This document shows, in pieces, positions 1 to 11,312 of a DNA stretch of 64,000 nucleotides. The stretch is from Glandiceps talaboti. Lineage: Eukaryota; Hemichordata; Enteropneusta; Spengelidae. Position numbers and translations under genes: made by a program. How positions within the stretch are numbered: the stretch's first letter is position 1; every line of letters begins with the position of its first letter. The notes under the pieces are model-generated. The model ran no database searches. It saw only the letters and a program-made list of their open reading frames with translations, and was not told where the DNA came from. The DNA lies in the NCBI RefSeq assembly GCF_964340395.1, contig NC_135564.1:1633501-1697500 (forward strand), in the 5' to 3' direction.

Positions 1-847
1 TGGCTCCAACAACAAATTTTTTTTTCAACCACCATGGCAGCAATTTTTTTTCAAGAGCAACTAGACAGCAAAGTATAGGGCTACAGCAAATTAAAAAAAT
101 ATATATATGTTTTAAATTTAATTTTTCATGTCGTGTCATGTAACTTTTTACTTGAATTTCCTCATAACAGGAGATGAATGTATAGCTTTATTATTCCAAA
201 AGTAGCTAGTAAAATTTGAAAGTTGGCAATAAAAGTTGAATTGAAGTTTGAGGGTGCCAAGTGGGGGACAGTTTCTGAAATTCAAGGACTAAAAGAGTGC
301 TTTTTGATGCTATTTAACATGTCAAGGTGGCAACAATACTAGTTAAACTTTTAAATCAAAATACAAGAGAGCTGTGTGGGGTGGGTATAAACCAGTTAGT
401 ATAAACCTTTGACAAGAAACTTTAAAAAGTTTTAGGTGTTAGAAACACATGTAGTATGATGTACCTGGAAATTTGACATTAGTAGCTAGTCTCTACACTT
501 GTAGCACAACAATTTTTTTTTAGCTCATCAGTATCCCAGAAACAATTTTTTTTTTCTGTCTTGAGTTGGTCGATCAGCAACTTTTTTTTCCTGCTTTTGG
601 CTGGTGACATATCTCTTTTTTTCCCCAAACATACTCCAGCATCCTACCCTCCCCGAAATCAAATGGTGTACCCCTAGTTACTAGTAAACAGTCAAGACTA
701 CTCAATTTAGCAATGCTGGTGTTTTTAGTTTATAACTTGAATGATTTCTAATATCAAATAAAATGACTGAGAATCAATAAACAAATAAGTTTAAAACTAC
801 GATGGTAGTTTCAAACTTAGAGTGTGAATAATCTAATGTATCTCAGC
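1..847. other. no gene seen; homopolymer-rich intergenic DNA
   Basis: This is AT-rich sequence with repeated T8-T10 runs, for example near 16, 47, 511 and 545. CCAGAAACAATTTTT near 536 resembles the end of the GGTTCCGGTTAC MITE family described below. No open frame of note. Confidence 0.5.
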
Positions 848-1120
848 CAGGGATGAACAAATCATTTTGTGAACTGGTGGTCTCTGGACCAGTGCCTTAA
901 AAAATCCAGTGGTCCTGCTGAAAGAATAATTGTGGTCCAAGGTCCCGCTAATTTGAAACATTAAATCTGACCTATGAATCTGTATATTCAGACAACTTTT
1001 TAACATAGTTGTTAACAGTAAGGTACTGGTCCGACAGACCAGACAAGGTAAAATTTGAGTGGTCTGTCCCCAAAAAATCGCTAGTCTTGGACCCAGGACC
1101 AGTGGATTTGTTCACCCCTG
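848..1120. mobile_element. hAT-like MITE with CAGGGRTGAACAAATC ends
   Basis: The left end CAGGGATGAACAAATC and the right end GATTTGTTCACCCCTG are inverted copies with one mismatch, 273 bp apart. CAGGG-type ends are typical of hAT transposons. Both subterminal parts are rich in GGTCC/GGACC (CTGGACCAG, GACCAGTGG). There is no coding capacity. Flanks share only TCAGC, so an exact 8-bp target duplication is not clear. Confidence 0.55.
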
Positions 1121-1329
1121 TCAGCTAAAGCACTCAGTCCTCTTCAGCTGTTTGTTATACAGTTCAATGACATACACATGTCATATATGACTTATTCTAT
1201 GAAATGAATTTCACTACATTTTCACTCTACATAATAGTTCCTAAGCTTTGACCAAACAATCACAAGTCTTTGTCACAGACATAGGATCCCCTTCCCCAAC
1301 ATTTCAACTCAATACTTCATATTCTGAAT

Positions 1330-1800
1330 TTTTATGACAAATATGGTCACCAATCAGTCATTATTGTAAAGGTCATGAAACAAAGTGATGTGCATAATTA
1401 TGTGAACTACTGTATCTGACATTTGTGCCAAGTTTGGTTGAAATGGACCAATGTACATTAGAACTGTGCATGTGCACAATGATGATTTTGGGCTATTTGA
1501 CCTTGACAATACATGTCAAGTTTAAAAGTCAAGGTCTCTTTAGAAAGCTCATTATAAAGTACATAGGTATATATAGACACTCAAATGAGGTCTCTCGTCT
1601 GTTTAGCTTCCACAGTATAAGTGCAACATGTGAATATATTTATAATAAATATAGTGACCATTTGGCCATTATAGCCAAGTTCATAAAACAAACTATTGTG
1701 TATATGTGGACTGCTGTTTCTGACATTTGCGCCAGGTTTCCTTGAAATTGACCTTGGCATCTCAATGGTGTACAAATGCACTATGATTAATTTTCAGCTA
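1330..1800. repeat. two tandem copies of a roughly 305-bp unit
   Basis: The segments near 1343 (TGGTCACCAATCAGTCATTAT) and 1651 (AGTGACCATTTGGCCATTAT) start two diverged copies. Each runs through CTGACATTTGTGCCAAGTTT and GAAATGGACC-like sequence (about 1416 and 1718). The open frames here (for example 1425-1745) come from this repeat and show no gene-like pattern. Confidence 0.5.
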
Positions 1801-1806
1801 TTTGAC

Positions 1807-1935
1807 CTTGAAACTGGCCATATGGTTGAGGATCGGATATTTATTTTTTTGTTTTTAATATATAAAACAGTTTTATCATGGGTTCTTACTTGAAAAATCA
1901 ACGTGAAAAAACACTGACTGAGTCTGTGTTTGTTT
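1807..1935. mobile_element. partial copy of the CCATATGGATGAGG MITE family
   Basis: The segment GGCCATATGGTTGAGGATCGG, an ATTTATTTTT stretch, TTTTATCATGG and TTACTTGAAAAATC matches the left arm of the complete element at 24037-24329, with many substitutions. The palindromic core and right arm are not recognisable. Confidence 0.5.
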
Positions 1936-2515
1936 GTTTGCAATCATGATTATCAAACGATAATCATTTAAACCATGTTGGTATTTATATAAGTATCTTC
2001 ACAATGATTTCTGAGAACTAATATGTTTGTGTTGCAGTGTTGCTATAGTTACCAAACACTCAAAAACAATCAATTTGACAACAGTAGAATTCTGGCATAA
2101 TTTGTACCTCCAGGATGATTTGTGAGATATCTCGTAAAATGATTCACTAAGTAAACAAAATGGTTCTACTAGTATATAACATGATAAAACTGAGAATGAT
2201 AACAAAACAATCACATAGTCTATTTGTCAAAGATAACTAATATATTTTGAGCGTTTGATAGCAATAAATCAAATCCTTTTTTATATCACCTACACAGATT
2301 TTATGCAGTTGATAGCAATAAATCATAGATATCAGATTTTATTTTTCTTATGACCTACACAAGGATTTTGAGTAGATGACAGCAATAAATCAAACATTTT
2401 TTCACAGGACTATAATTACACAAATTCGAAAACTTGCACTAAACTGCAACTGGACCTGGCAACGGGACCCGGCAACTGGAACATTTGTTGAAACTGTGGT
2501 ATTAGATATAATGCC

Positions 2516-2716
2516 TTAGTCTAGTTCCTATACAGTATTTTTACCATTTACAATTCCACTCACAGTCTAGTTCCTATATAGTATCGTTACTATTTACACC
2601 TCCACTCACATAGTCTAGTTCCTATACAGTATAATTACCATTTACAATTCCACTCACAGTCTAGTTCCTATATAGTATTGTTACCATTTACACTTCCACT
2701 CACAGTCTAGTCAAAG
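2516..2716. repeat. 46-bp minisatellite, about 4 copies
   Basis: CTAGTTCC recurs at 2521, 2567, 2615 and 2661, with a broken copy at 2707. The unit is TCTAGTTCCTATAYAGTAT, then NTTACCATTTACA and TCCACTCACAG. Copies alternate between TACAGTAT/AATTCC and TATAGTAT/CTTCC versions, so the array probably grew in pairs. Related single units occur at 6520-6570 and 32348-32436. Confidence 0.75.
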
Positions 2717-3604
2717 TCGTTACTCTAGAAGTCCTGAGATGCATGAGATTATCCACAGCCAGCCACCCACGCAGTCACATCATGTCTATGTTAATCAATC
2801 ACAAAATTCTAACCATAACACACTCCCTCATAAAGTTAGTGTTTTAATATACTGGGGCAGTTATTTAATGTCCAAATATGGTACACTTGCCAGCTCAGGA
2901 TGCTACTTATACACTATTTACGTTTACGTCACTATAGCAGTTGGGGTTCACTGATTGGATGAACAACTTTTTGTGTTGATTGTGGGACTTTGACCAGATG
3001 TGGTTTAGTTAGAAACCACATGCATTGGCATTCAAATTAATAATGATTTAACTCATAATATCATACACCCTGAACAGTATTGAATTCCTTATGACTAAAT
3101 GATTTTGTGTAACTATACACATAATATGGTACAATAAATCTAATCAAACTGATTTTTAGGTACGCACTCTAAACTCAGTGATAAACAAATAAAATAACAT
3201 GATGATCAATCTGGTTGAAATCTGATTTAGAATTGTTAGATTTATTTGATGTACCTTTATTTCCTTCGTATGCTGTCATTTTTTATGTTGTCATTTTGAG
3301 TTGAGCACCTCTTCTTACCTTAACTCCCACAATGCAATGCCAGACGTACATTTGTAAAATTAATTTAAAAAACAACAATATTGAAGAAAATAGAGGTAAA
3401 TGAACAAATCTAGCTGATTATTTTTATATCAGACTTGAATCTGTAACAGATTGTGTGGTAGTATTTGTTGTTGTTTTTATTGTTTTTTCTACAGATGTGC
3501 ATCTCAACAAATACGATAGATATATGTTTTCTGTAAGTAAATCATTCTAATCTTTTTCTACAGGAAAAATACGGATACCAATCTATATGTCTTTATAGGT
3601 ATTG
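2717..3604. other. no gene seen
   Basis: AT-rich intergenic sequence. About 95 bp from 3069 (ACCCTGAACAGTATTGAATT through AATCTAATCAAACTGATTTTT) resembles sequence at 46508-46610, indicating an old dispersed repeat. No convincing exon was found. Confidence 0.4.
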
Positions 3605-4040
3605 TTCTTAGGTGTAAAAAAAAATTGTGTGGTTCTGATTACATTCAATTTTAAATAGGTGGGGTAGGTAGATCTTTTATTTTATTTTATTATATTTTTT
3701 TTTTCATGTGTGAGTGTCTAGTTCAGGTTTTCCATTGTTTTCAAAATGGTCTCTGTGTTGTTTATTTCTTTCTATCAGATGTAAAGCCATTACAGATTGG
3801 AAGAACAGTTTTATTTTGTCTTTTTAAGTTGATGTCAGTTTCTGCACCCACTATTTCTTGCGAGACTTCACGATTTTTGCGATTTTATTATTACTTTTCT
3901 CAAATGTAAAAAAAAAGTTTACGATCGGCGTGAAAAACTAGGTGGGGTTGGGTAACCGGAACCAAACAACTTTTTTTATTCTGCCTTATCATTTTTTTCT
4001 ACAGGAAACAAGGCCGGATACCAATCTATATGTCTTTATA
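3553..4040. repeat. about 46-bp direct repeats flanking MITE copy 1
   Basis: CTTTTTCTACAGGAAA followed by CGGATACCAATCTATATG and TCTTTATA occurs at about 3555-3600 and again at about 3990-4037, on either side of the MITE. It is far longer than a normal target-site duplication. Confidence 0.65.
3605..3990 (+). mobile_element. MITE, GGTTCCGGTTAC family, copy 1
   Basis: A roughly 385-bp element. The left end TTGTGTGGTTCTGATTAC and the right end GTAACCGGAACCAAACAA are inverted relatives, followed by T-rich CTTTTTTTATTCTGCC. The interior is shared in inverted orientation with 36996-37378, including TAGTTCAGGTTTTCC, TCTCTGTGTTGTTTATTTC and ATTTCTTGCGAGACTTCAC. The short open frame inside (3706-3909) is not conserved as protein. 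Confidence 0.7.
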
Positions 4041-4439
4041 TGTAATCTATGTACTCTCTTACTAAAATAACTTGTTGACATTGCAAACTGTGCAGTGTGT
4101 AATATTGCACGTATACATCTCCATTCATTCCATAGATGTTGTACTCACAATTAGGACAGCTAGAGATAAAAGAGTATGTTGACAAAAATAGTTGAACTCT
4201 GATGTAAAAGCTGATGAAACACTATCCACATCAAATTAACATTAGTGCTATCTAGCTGAGATGACTCAAGGACAGAGCTAATAATGACCTATGTAATGAC
4301 AAATGAACAGAATAATCAACTAATGTATGCATTATATTGATTACATGCCTTTTAAAGGCTCGGTTTGGTTTAAGATTAAAATTTAGGCTGGCAGAAGTAA
4401 AAGGCTTAGATCTTATGTAATTATCATGGCTCCACTGAT

Positions 4440-4670
4440 ATGATAACACCAATATCATAGAACCTGGGATTGAATCCCTGGCCTTTAAAAAGGTTAAAAC
4501 TCCATATTTGTTTACCATTAAAAGTTAGCCTGGCAGAAGTACAAAAGAAGATCCTTTTGCTATCATTATGGCTCCAATAAAGATAACACCAATATCATAG
4601 AACCTGGGATTGAATACCTGGCCTTTAAAAAGGTTAAAACCCCATGTTTGTTTGGGATTAAAATTTAAAA
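4440..4670. repeat. tandem duplication of about 120 bp
   Basis: GATAACACCAATATCATAG, then AACCTGGGATTGAATNCCTG and GCCTTTAAAAAGGTTAAAAC appear at about 4440-4504 and 4575-4640, with further similarity on both sides (TTAGCCTGGCAGAAGTA, TCATGGCTCCA). Two copies with few differences. Confidence 0.6.
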
Positions 4671-4737
4671 ATACCGCCAATGGCGTTGTAGCACAACTGT
4701 AGTTTTTAAAAAATGTTTATCCATATGGTAGTCCATG

Positions 4738-5335
4738 CTAACAATAAGTGTTCACTTGGTGAATGACTATCCAGTTGCCTATCCAACCATGTTGCTATCT
4801 TTACGATATATGCTATCATTTGGCTGTTGCTATGGGCGGGGTCTTGTTGCTAGACAAATTGACATACATTTTTTGAATGTTTATTCAATTGTCTATTAAT
4901 CCCCATTGTTATCTTTGCAATATATGTGATAATTTGGCTGTTGCTATGGGCGTGGTCTTGTTGCTAGGCACATTTGCATACATTTTTTGAATGTTTATTC
5001 ATTTGTCTTTCTATTCCTGTTGTCATATTTGCAATATATGTGATTATTTGGTTGTTGCTATGGGCGTGGTCTTGTTGCCAGGCAAATTTACATACATTTT
5101 TTGAATGTATATTCAATTGTCTATCAATCCCTGTTGTTATCTTTGTGAAATACACGGCCGTTTGGCTGTTGCTATGGGCGTGGTCATGGTTGCTAGGGTA
5201 TTTGCATACATTTTTTGAATGTTTACTCATTTGCCTACCAGATGATGTTGTTATTTGACCAAAATATACTGCCATTTGGTCGTTGCTAAGGGCGTGGTCA
5301 TGGTCGCTAGGGCCAATTTTGTCAAAATGTTTTGA
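4738..5335. repeat. 115-bp tandem repeat, about 5 copies
   Basis: CATACATTTTTTGAATG recurs at about 4863, 4978, 5092 and 5206. Every unit holds TTTGGCTGTTGCTATGGGCG followed by TGGTC. Open frames on both strands here (4964-5464 minus, 4974-5258 plus) merely read through the array. The unit is a typical internal repeat of a dispersed element that continues to about 6000. Confidence 0.75.
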
Positions 5336-5884
5336 AGAAAATCTGCAGAATAACACTTTCAGAAACATCTCACCAAGTTTCAGACTCGGTGACCAAGTAC
5401 TTTTTGAGATATAAGTTTTTGACCAAAAATGAACATTTTTACACCTAATTTGCATATCACTCATGGAATCATTGTATGCTTAATATTTCTTCGTCCATAC
5501 ATCCCTAGATGCATTCCCATTAAATTTCAGCCCAATCTGCTCAGTACTTCTGGAATTATAGATTTTTAACCAAAAAGACACATTTTTAGCCCTAATTTGC
5601 ATATCACTGATGGAATCATCATGTCATGAACAAATCTTACTTTACACTCCCTTAAGAATGTTCCCACCAAATTTCGTACCAATCTGCCCAGTAGTTTCTG
5701 AGTTTAAGTTTTTTGACCAAAAATCACATTTTTTGACCCAAATCACACACCTGTGATGCGATCATTTTGATTTGAACAATTTCCCAACTAGACACCCAAG
5801 GTAATGGACCCACCAAATATCATGGCAATCGGTTTAGCGGTTTTTGACTTTAAGTTGTTTACACACACACACACACACACACAT

Positions 5885-5931
<47 letters not shown>

Positions 5932-5995
5932 GACAGACAGACGCCGGGCGATCCCTATAGCACTACTGAACCTCAGTTCAGTTGTGCTAAAAACA
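5336..5995. repeat. about 150-bp diverged repeats ending in a CA tract; retroposon-like tail
   Basis: TTTTTGACCAAAAAT...CATTTTT and TAATTTGCATATCAC...GGAATCAT recur at about 5407, 5563 and 5708. They lead to AATCGGTTTAGCGGTTTTTG, a CA microsatellite with ACAG repeats (5860-5941), and GCCGGGCGATCCCTATAGCA. The CAAATATCATGGCAATCGG plus CA tract plus GGCGATCCCTATAGCAC arrangement looks like a widely dispersed element of marine invertebrates; this is from memory and unverified. Confidence 0.6.
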
Positions 5996-8392
5996 ATAGT
6001 ATGGAAGCGATATGTGAGAAGTTATCTAGAAAGAAAGAGCATTGCAGTGGTGGATATCTGGCATGTTTTGATAGTATGATACCCCAGGTAGTTGCTATTA
6101 CAATGTAAAACAATACACGGGGAGAACAACACAGAAATGTGTGGTATCGTTCATGTCTGTTGTCTCAATCCTATAATGCTCAACTATATTAGTCTTCACT
6201 TTGGGCCCAAAATGGCTTGTGACCAGCACTCATGCTAGTCCTAGTGGCCAAACCAAGAAATATTTTATCTCTCTCTCTCATAACCAGAATATGGTATATG
6301 ATAACAATTTAGAGTCTCTGGAAATACACTCATAAGTCACGATATAATAGGAACCCACAAAATAGAATTTCTATGAAACCTCTAAGTCTTTTAAAGACCC
6401 ATGATTCACATCCAGGTTCTCATATTAGTGCTATCTTATCAGTGAAGCCATACAGATTATCGTCTGGATGCCAACATGGTTTCTATCTAAACCATGTTTC
6501 TAACTAAACCATGTGAGTGGAGGTGTAAATTGTAACGATACCGTATATGAACTATGAACATATGTATGAACTCGACTATACGGATTAGAACTTCTTTTAA
6601 GTTTGACCCAACTTTTTCTACAGCCTAAGTACCTCAACTGTTTTTTCTCAAACAAATTTCTGTCCTTATCTGATGTAGGTGCACGTTTATCTCTGCATTT
6701 TTCAATAGAAGCAGGATTCTAAAGCCAGTACCACAAAAAGGAAATGCCATTATTTCAAGACAAACATACCTTCAAGCAAACACAGCCATGATCCTGGTGG
6801 GGCCAGGGAAAATCTGGCAAGATGTCAATATTAACAATTCAAACTAGTTATACATGTATACAGTTTACTGAGTGAGTGGTGACACATGACCAAACCACTA
6901 ACAAATTCTGGGAAACTCAAATATACAGTTAACCAAATTGTCACCCTCTAATATATGTATGTCAACTAAGCTCCCCCCCCCTCCCCCAAAAAAAAAAAAC
7001 AAAACAAAAAACTTTCTGGTGAGGACAATTTGTCAAAATGGTGCGACGACATAAATTTTCTTCTTTGTTTTTTTCGTTATTCTCAACAAACCTGTGTGCA
7101 CTGACCAGAAACAATTCTTTTTATTTTGGCCTGAGTTATAGCTTACTCAGGCAGTGTCACCCTGTCAGTTAACTGCTAAAACTGTATTGTACTGTACACT
7201 GCTCTACCAAAGGTTCATTGACCTTTGCTATTTCATCAAATTCCTTATCTTTAAAGTAAGTAATAACTTCCTGTACGTCCCAGAATGACCCAGTCTTATT
7301 AGGTATGCATTATGATACTGAGTCAAAGGTCAGAAAGTTTCAGGTAATTTTCTTTACAGTTGAAATGGTTAGGTTTAGTAAACACTAGAATTTACATATG
7401 TCAACTATTCTGTACACATCACAGCCTACAAACCTGTGTTTTTGGTAAAAACACAGACAGGCACCACTCCCCTGGGATATTTTTTTTTGTCTCATTTAAT
7501 ATCTTCAATTTTCTTGAATTTGGTATTTATTTCAAATTTACAGCGTTCTTTTCAATTTTTTTCCTGAGTGATAACATTCAATATAAGCATTGTGATGGTG
7601 CAAATATATACACATAGTTGTATCAATAAGTTGAAACTGGTATACACAAATGTAATTGAAGAATATAATTCAGTTGATATGTGTAACTTCACTGATGAAA
7701 ACCACAAGTGAAAGCTGAGTACATAGTTACTAGTAACATCATAGACTAAGAAAGGATTTACTCATGTACACACTTTTTAATTATTTGACTGACACAATCA
7801 GCAAAAAATCTTTTCCCAGTTAGTGTTACCTGACATGTTTCCTGGGAAACTCATCCAAATAATTTATTGAATGGTCGCCACTAAGTAGCACCTTGTGTTT
7901 ATAGCACCCAGGGAAAACCTGTGTTGTTCAGTAGGGTCACACTGAGTATCACCTAACTCTTACTCCAAGGAAAAAAAAATAGTGTGGCTATGATAACAGC
8001 GAATTTCAATATAGGGTAGTTAGGTACTAAGGTAGGGAATTTTTTATCATTATAAATAATTTTTTTTGGTCTGTTTCAGGTTGTTACAATGTACATAGAT
8101 GTCAACAGAGATTTCTCAACAATGTGTTCGTACTTTACATATGATGTGCAGACAACATTGTGTGCTATCTACACTGTATTCTGCCATGTTGTTTTGATCT
8201 CAAGACAATAATGTCATCACACTTCACTATTTCTCTCATGACCTTACAAAGTTTTTCCATTTTGGATATTTTCAACAAAATTTCCTAAATAAAGTCTAGG
8301 GTTGGCATTCAAAATTAGGTTGGGTCAGGTTATCAGAACCAAACAATGATTTTTTTGGTCTTATATACAGACCTGGTTATTTTTTTATAAAC
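5996..8392. other. no gene seen
   Basis: Intergenic DNA with poly-C/A near 6970-7000. A 46-bp-satellite relative lies at 6520-6570. TTTTAAAGACCCATGATTCA near 6389 recurs near 32690. A MITE right end (GGTTGGGTCAGGTTATCAGAA followed by CCAAACAATG) lies at 8296-8376. No exon could be supported. Confidence 0.45.
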
Positions 8393-8728
8393 CTCAGCAA
8401 ACACTGGGTGGGTTCTGAACCAGTCTGAAGTGGTAATCGGTATGTGTGCTACAAACTGCTTTGCTACTGACAATCCCAGCAAACACTGCGTGGGTTCTGA
8501 ACCAGTCTGAAGTGGTAATCAGCATGTATGCTAATTGCTAACTGCTTTGCTACTGACAATCCCAGCAAACACTGGGTGGGTTCTGACCCAGTCTGAAGAG
8601 GTAAGAGGCATGTATGTGTGCTAACTGCTTTGTTACTGACAATCCCAGCAAACACTGCGTGGGTTCTGACCCAGTATGAAGAGGTAAGAGGCATGTGTGC
8701 TAACTGCTTTGTTACTGACAATCATATA
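8393..8728. repeat. 80-90-bp tandem repeat, 4 copies
   Basis: CAGCAAACACTGSGTGGGTT starts copies at about 8395, 8476, 8565 and 8646. Each continues CTGAMCCAGTCTGAAG and ends AACTGCTTTGYTACTGACAA. The minus-strand open frame 8464-8721 is produced by the array. Confidence 0.75.
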
Positions 8729-8868
8729 AGTTATCGCTCGCGTAGCGGCTCAATGACTAATACGCATGCGTGTCCTATATACTAAACAAACTTTTTGTGG
8801 TGGTTTTACCCAAGGACGCAATTGCAGGCAGTGACTATGCATGCACATTCTATATGTTATGTGCATTC

Positions 8869-9572
8869 TCACGTGGGTAACAGGACAACTGCCCCTCGGA
8901 CAACTGCCCCCCCGGACAATTGCCCCCGAAGGACAACTGCCCCCCCGGACAATTGCCCCCGAAGGACAACTGCCCCCCGGACAACTGCCTCCGAAGGACA
9001 ACTGCCCTGTATACCTGTATATGATATTGATTGTTGTCCAACTGATGTCTTCACTGGTGGAATACATAAATTGCCCTGAGCCTTCTGTCATGTATTGTAT
9101 TCATAATTAAACAGTGTGCAATAATCGGTTATAGAGTGTGGTAAATTATTGTGTATTAAGTTGTAAACAAAAACACCTACTAAATACTTGTGTAACTTAA
9201 ACATGTCGAGAATTGTTAACTGGTTGAAAAGAGAAGAATGTTCCAGAAAATTATGTGAATTACGGCGGTAAGTTAAATCATCATGCCAACATTTATGAAT
9301 GACGTAACAATTATCACAGATAACAATAGAGTAAAACATGTGAATGTAGTGAGTATAATATATGCAAATTGCGGCGGTAAGTTGCCGACGGTGACTTTTT
9401 AATGAATGACAAACCTGTACATCTGTAGTACTAGTTTTTTTTCGTTCGGGGGCAGTAGTCCGGGGGGCAGTTGTCCTTCGGGGGCAGTTGTCCGGGGGGC
9501 AGTTGTCCTTCGGGGGCAATTGTCTGGGGGCAATTGTCCGGGGGGGCAGTTGTCCTGGAATCCTCCACGTGA
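8869..9572. mobile_element. foldback element with GGACAACTGCCCC arms
   Basis: The left arm (8869-9005) and right arm (about 9440-9572) are inverted. Each is a short tandem array of GGACAACTGCCCCCGAA-type units, and the outer edges match too: TCACGTGG...CAGGACAACTGCCCC on the left, its inverse ending GTCCTGGAATCCTCCACGTGA on the right. Total about 704 bp with a 430-bp interior. Pro/Thr- and Gly-rich frames on both strands are products of the arrays. Confidence 0.7.
9091..9260 (-). pseudogene. remnant of a LINE reverse-transcriptase C-terminal region
   Basis: Inside the foldback element the minus strand reads EHSSLFNQLTILDMFKLHK, then YLVGVFVYNLIHNNLP. This pattern (PLF..L.IL.V.D...Y....F.Y...HN.LP) follows the reverse-transcriptase core in many non-LTR retrotransposons. 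Only about 55 residues are recognisable, and no catalytic motif or start is present, so it is a fragment. The assignment is from family pattern only. Confidence 0.5.
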
Positions 9573-10755
9573 AGGGCGCTATCTACAATATCATCGTGAG
9601 GCAGCTGGTCGTGGTCACAAATGAATCTACCCTGCGCAAACTTATGGGCTTTGCCTAGTTATGATATTATGCAAATACACAGATGCTTTAATAAATTTGA
9701 GCATACAGCAGTTTATTTTTATCTCATCTCTTACTAATTCAAGAAATAAATGTACATATGGAAATAAATAAACACTAACAAAATCTCATTATTCATCAAC
9801 TTTCTTTTTTCAAGGGATGTCTTCCTAATTCGGTAAAATTGGTTTTGTTTTATCATATTTTATTTGATCTTTTTCACATTATTCAATTTTTTGTCATATC
9901 ATGTTATCTCAATTTTCAAAGTTCCTTCAATTTCATTCAATGTCATCTAAATTATCAAATATTGGAAATCATTTAATTATTACTAATAACAATAAATTAA
10001 TTATTCCCAGAAATATGAAGATAAATTGACACTATAAACATTTAAACCCATTCTGGTAAGTATTAATTGTGGGCAAAAGGAGATGAAAATTAGTTGTCTT
10101 GCAGCTAATCAAGTCTGCTTCCTGTTATATATAGAAATTACTAAATTTACAGCATGTCGAGCTTTGAAAGAATGGAAAAAAATCATAAAGTATTTTTTGT
10201 TTGAATAGAAAAAGGCAAAAAGTAGATGTAATGAAATATACAAAGAGTTTTGAGTACATGCAATATCAAATCATTTAATCTTCATATTTCATATGTTGCG
10301 AAGCAATACACCACCAAATTACAAATCTTTAAAAATATGTACACACATTCTGAAAAACAAGTGCACATTAAATCACTGTGAGATCTTTTCTTCCACGAAA
10401 TTTTGAATTGGTTGAGATATTTTCCGGTTCACAGAACTGAAAAATTGATGGTATATAGGATGGACTCCATTTCCTAATCCCTTGGCCAACTGAGAGGAAA
10501 TGGTCAATCATGAGATTAAATACATCATGTCCATGTTAATTTCCGGTTTCATTTCCGCACATCTTAAAATGGCTAAGTCGATTTTCAAGTGCTTCTATAT
10601 CAATACAATCTGGGTTACCATAATATCATAGCAACTGGTAGAGGTATCAATTAAGCTATGTCTTATTAGTACACACTGCCTTCAGTGTACCTCACAGCTA
10701 TTAGTATACTATACATTACTGAATCATTCAGATTTGTTAATACAGTCATATACAT
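9573..10755. other. no gene seen
   Basis: AT-rich intergenic sequence without clear repeats, open frames or RNA genes. Confidence 0.5.
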
Positions 10756-10843
10756 TGATGGATGGATGGATGGATGGATGGATGGATGGATGGATGGATG
10801 GATAGATGGATGGATGGATGGATGGATGGATGGATGGATGGAT
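10756..10843. repeat. (ATGG)n microsatellite
   Basis: About 22 tetranucleotide units with one GATA interruption near 10801. Frames through it give a repeating MDGW peptide, which is not a gene. Confidence 0.95.
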
Positions 10844-10860
10844 AAGTATGATCATTGTCG

Positions 10861-10898
10861 CATTGTCATCATTCTCCTCTTCCTCATCATCAAAACAT

Positions 10899-10947
<49 letters not shown>

Positions 10948-10957
10948 CATCATATCA

Positions 10958-10990
<33 letters not shown>

Positions 10991-11135
10991 TATCATCATC
11001 ATCATCATCATTATCATCATCATCATCATCATCATCATCACATCACATCACATCATCATCATCATCATTATCATCATCATCCTCATCACATCACATCATC
11101 ATCATCATCATCATCATCCTAATTGTCATCATCAT

Positions 11136-11192
<57 letters not shown>

Positions 11193-11312
11193 AGTCGTCA
11201 TCATCATCATCATCATCCTAATTGTCCTCATCTTCATCATCATCATCGTCATCATCATCATCGTAGTCGTCATCATCATCATCATTGTAATCATCATCAT
11301 CATCATCCTCAT
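10861..11312. repeat. (TCA)n trinucleotide microsatellite with interruptions
   Basis: About 450 bp of TCA units broken by CACATCACATCA, TTATCATCA and CTAATTGTC blocks that recur as short higher-order motifs. The poly-His, poly-Ser and poly-Ile frames (for example 10685-11122, 10806-11345, 10855-11493) are artefacts. Confidence 0.95.

Noticed and set aside
4964-5464. 166-codon minus-strand frame with HSKNVCK repeats
   Set aside because: Reads through the 115-bp array; composition and both-strand openness fit repeat DNA.
8795-9110. Thr/Pro-rich (RTTAP, DNCP) frames resembling a mucin or collagen
   Set aside because: They are the GGACAACTGCCCC arrays of the foldback element; equally open in several frames on both strands.
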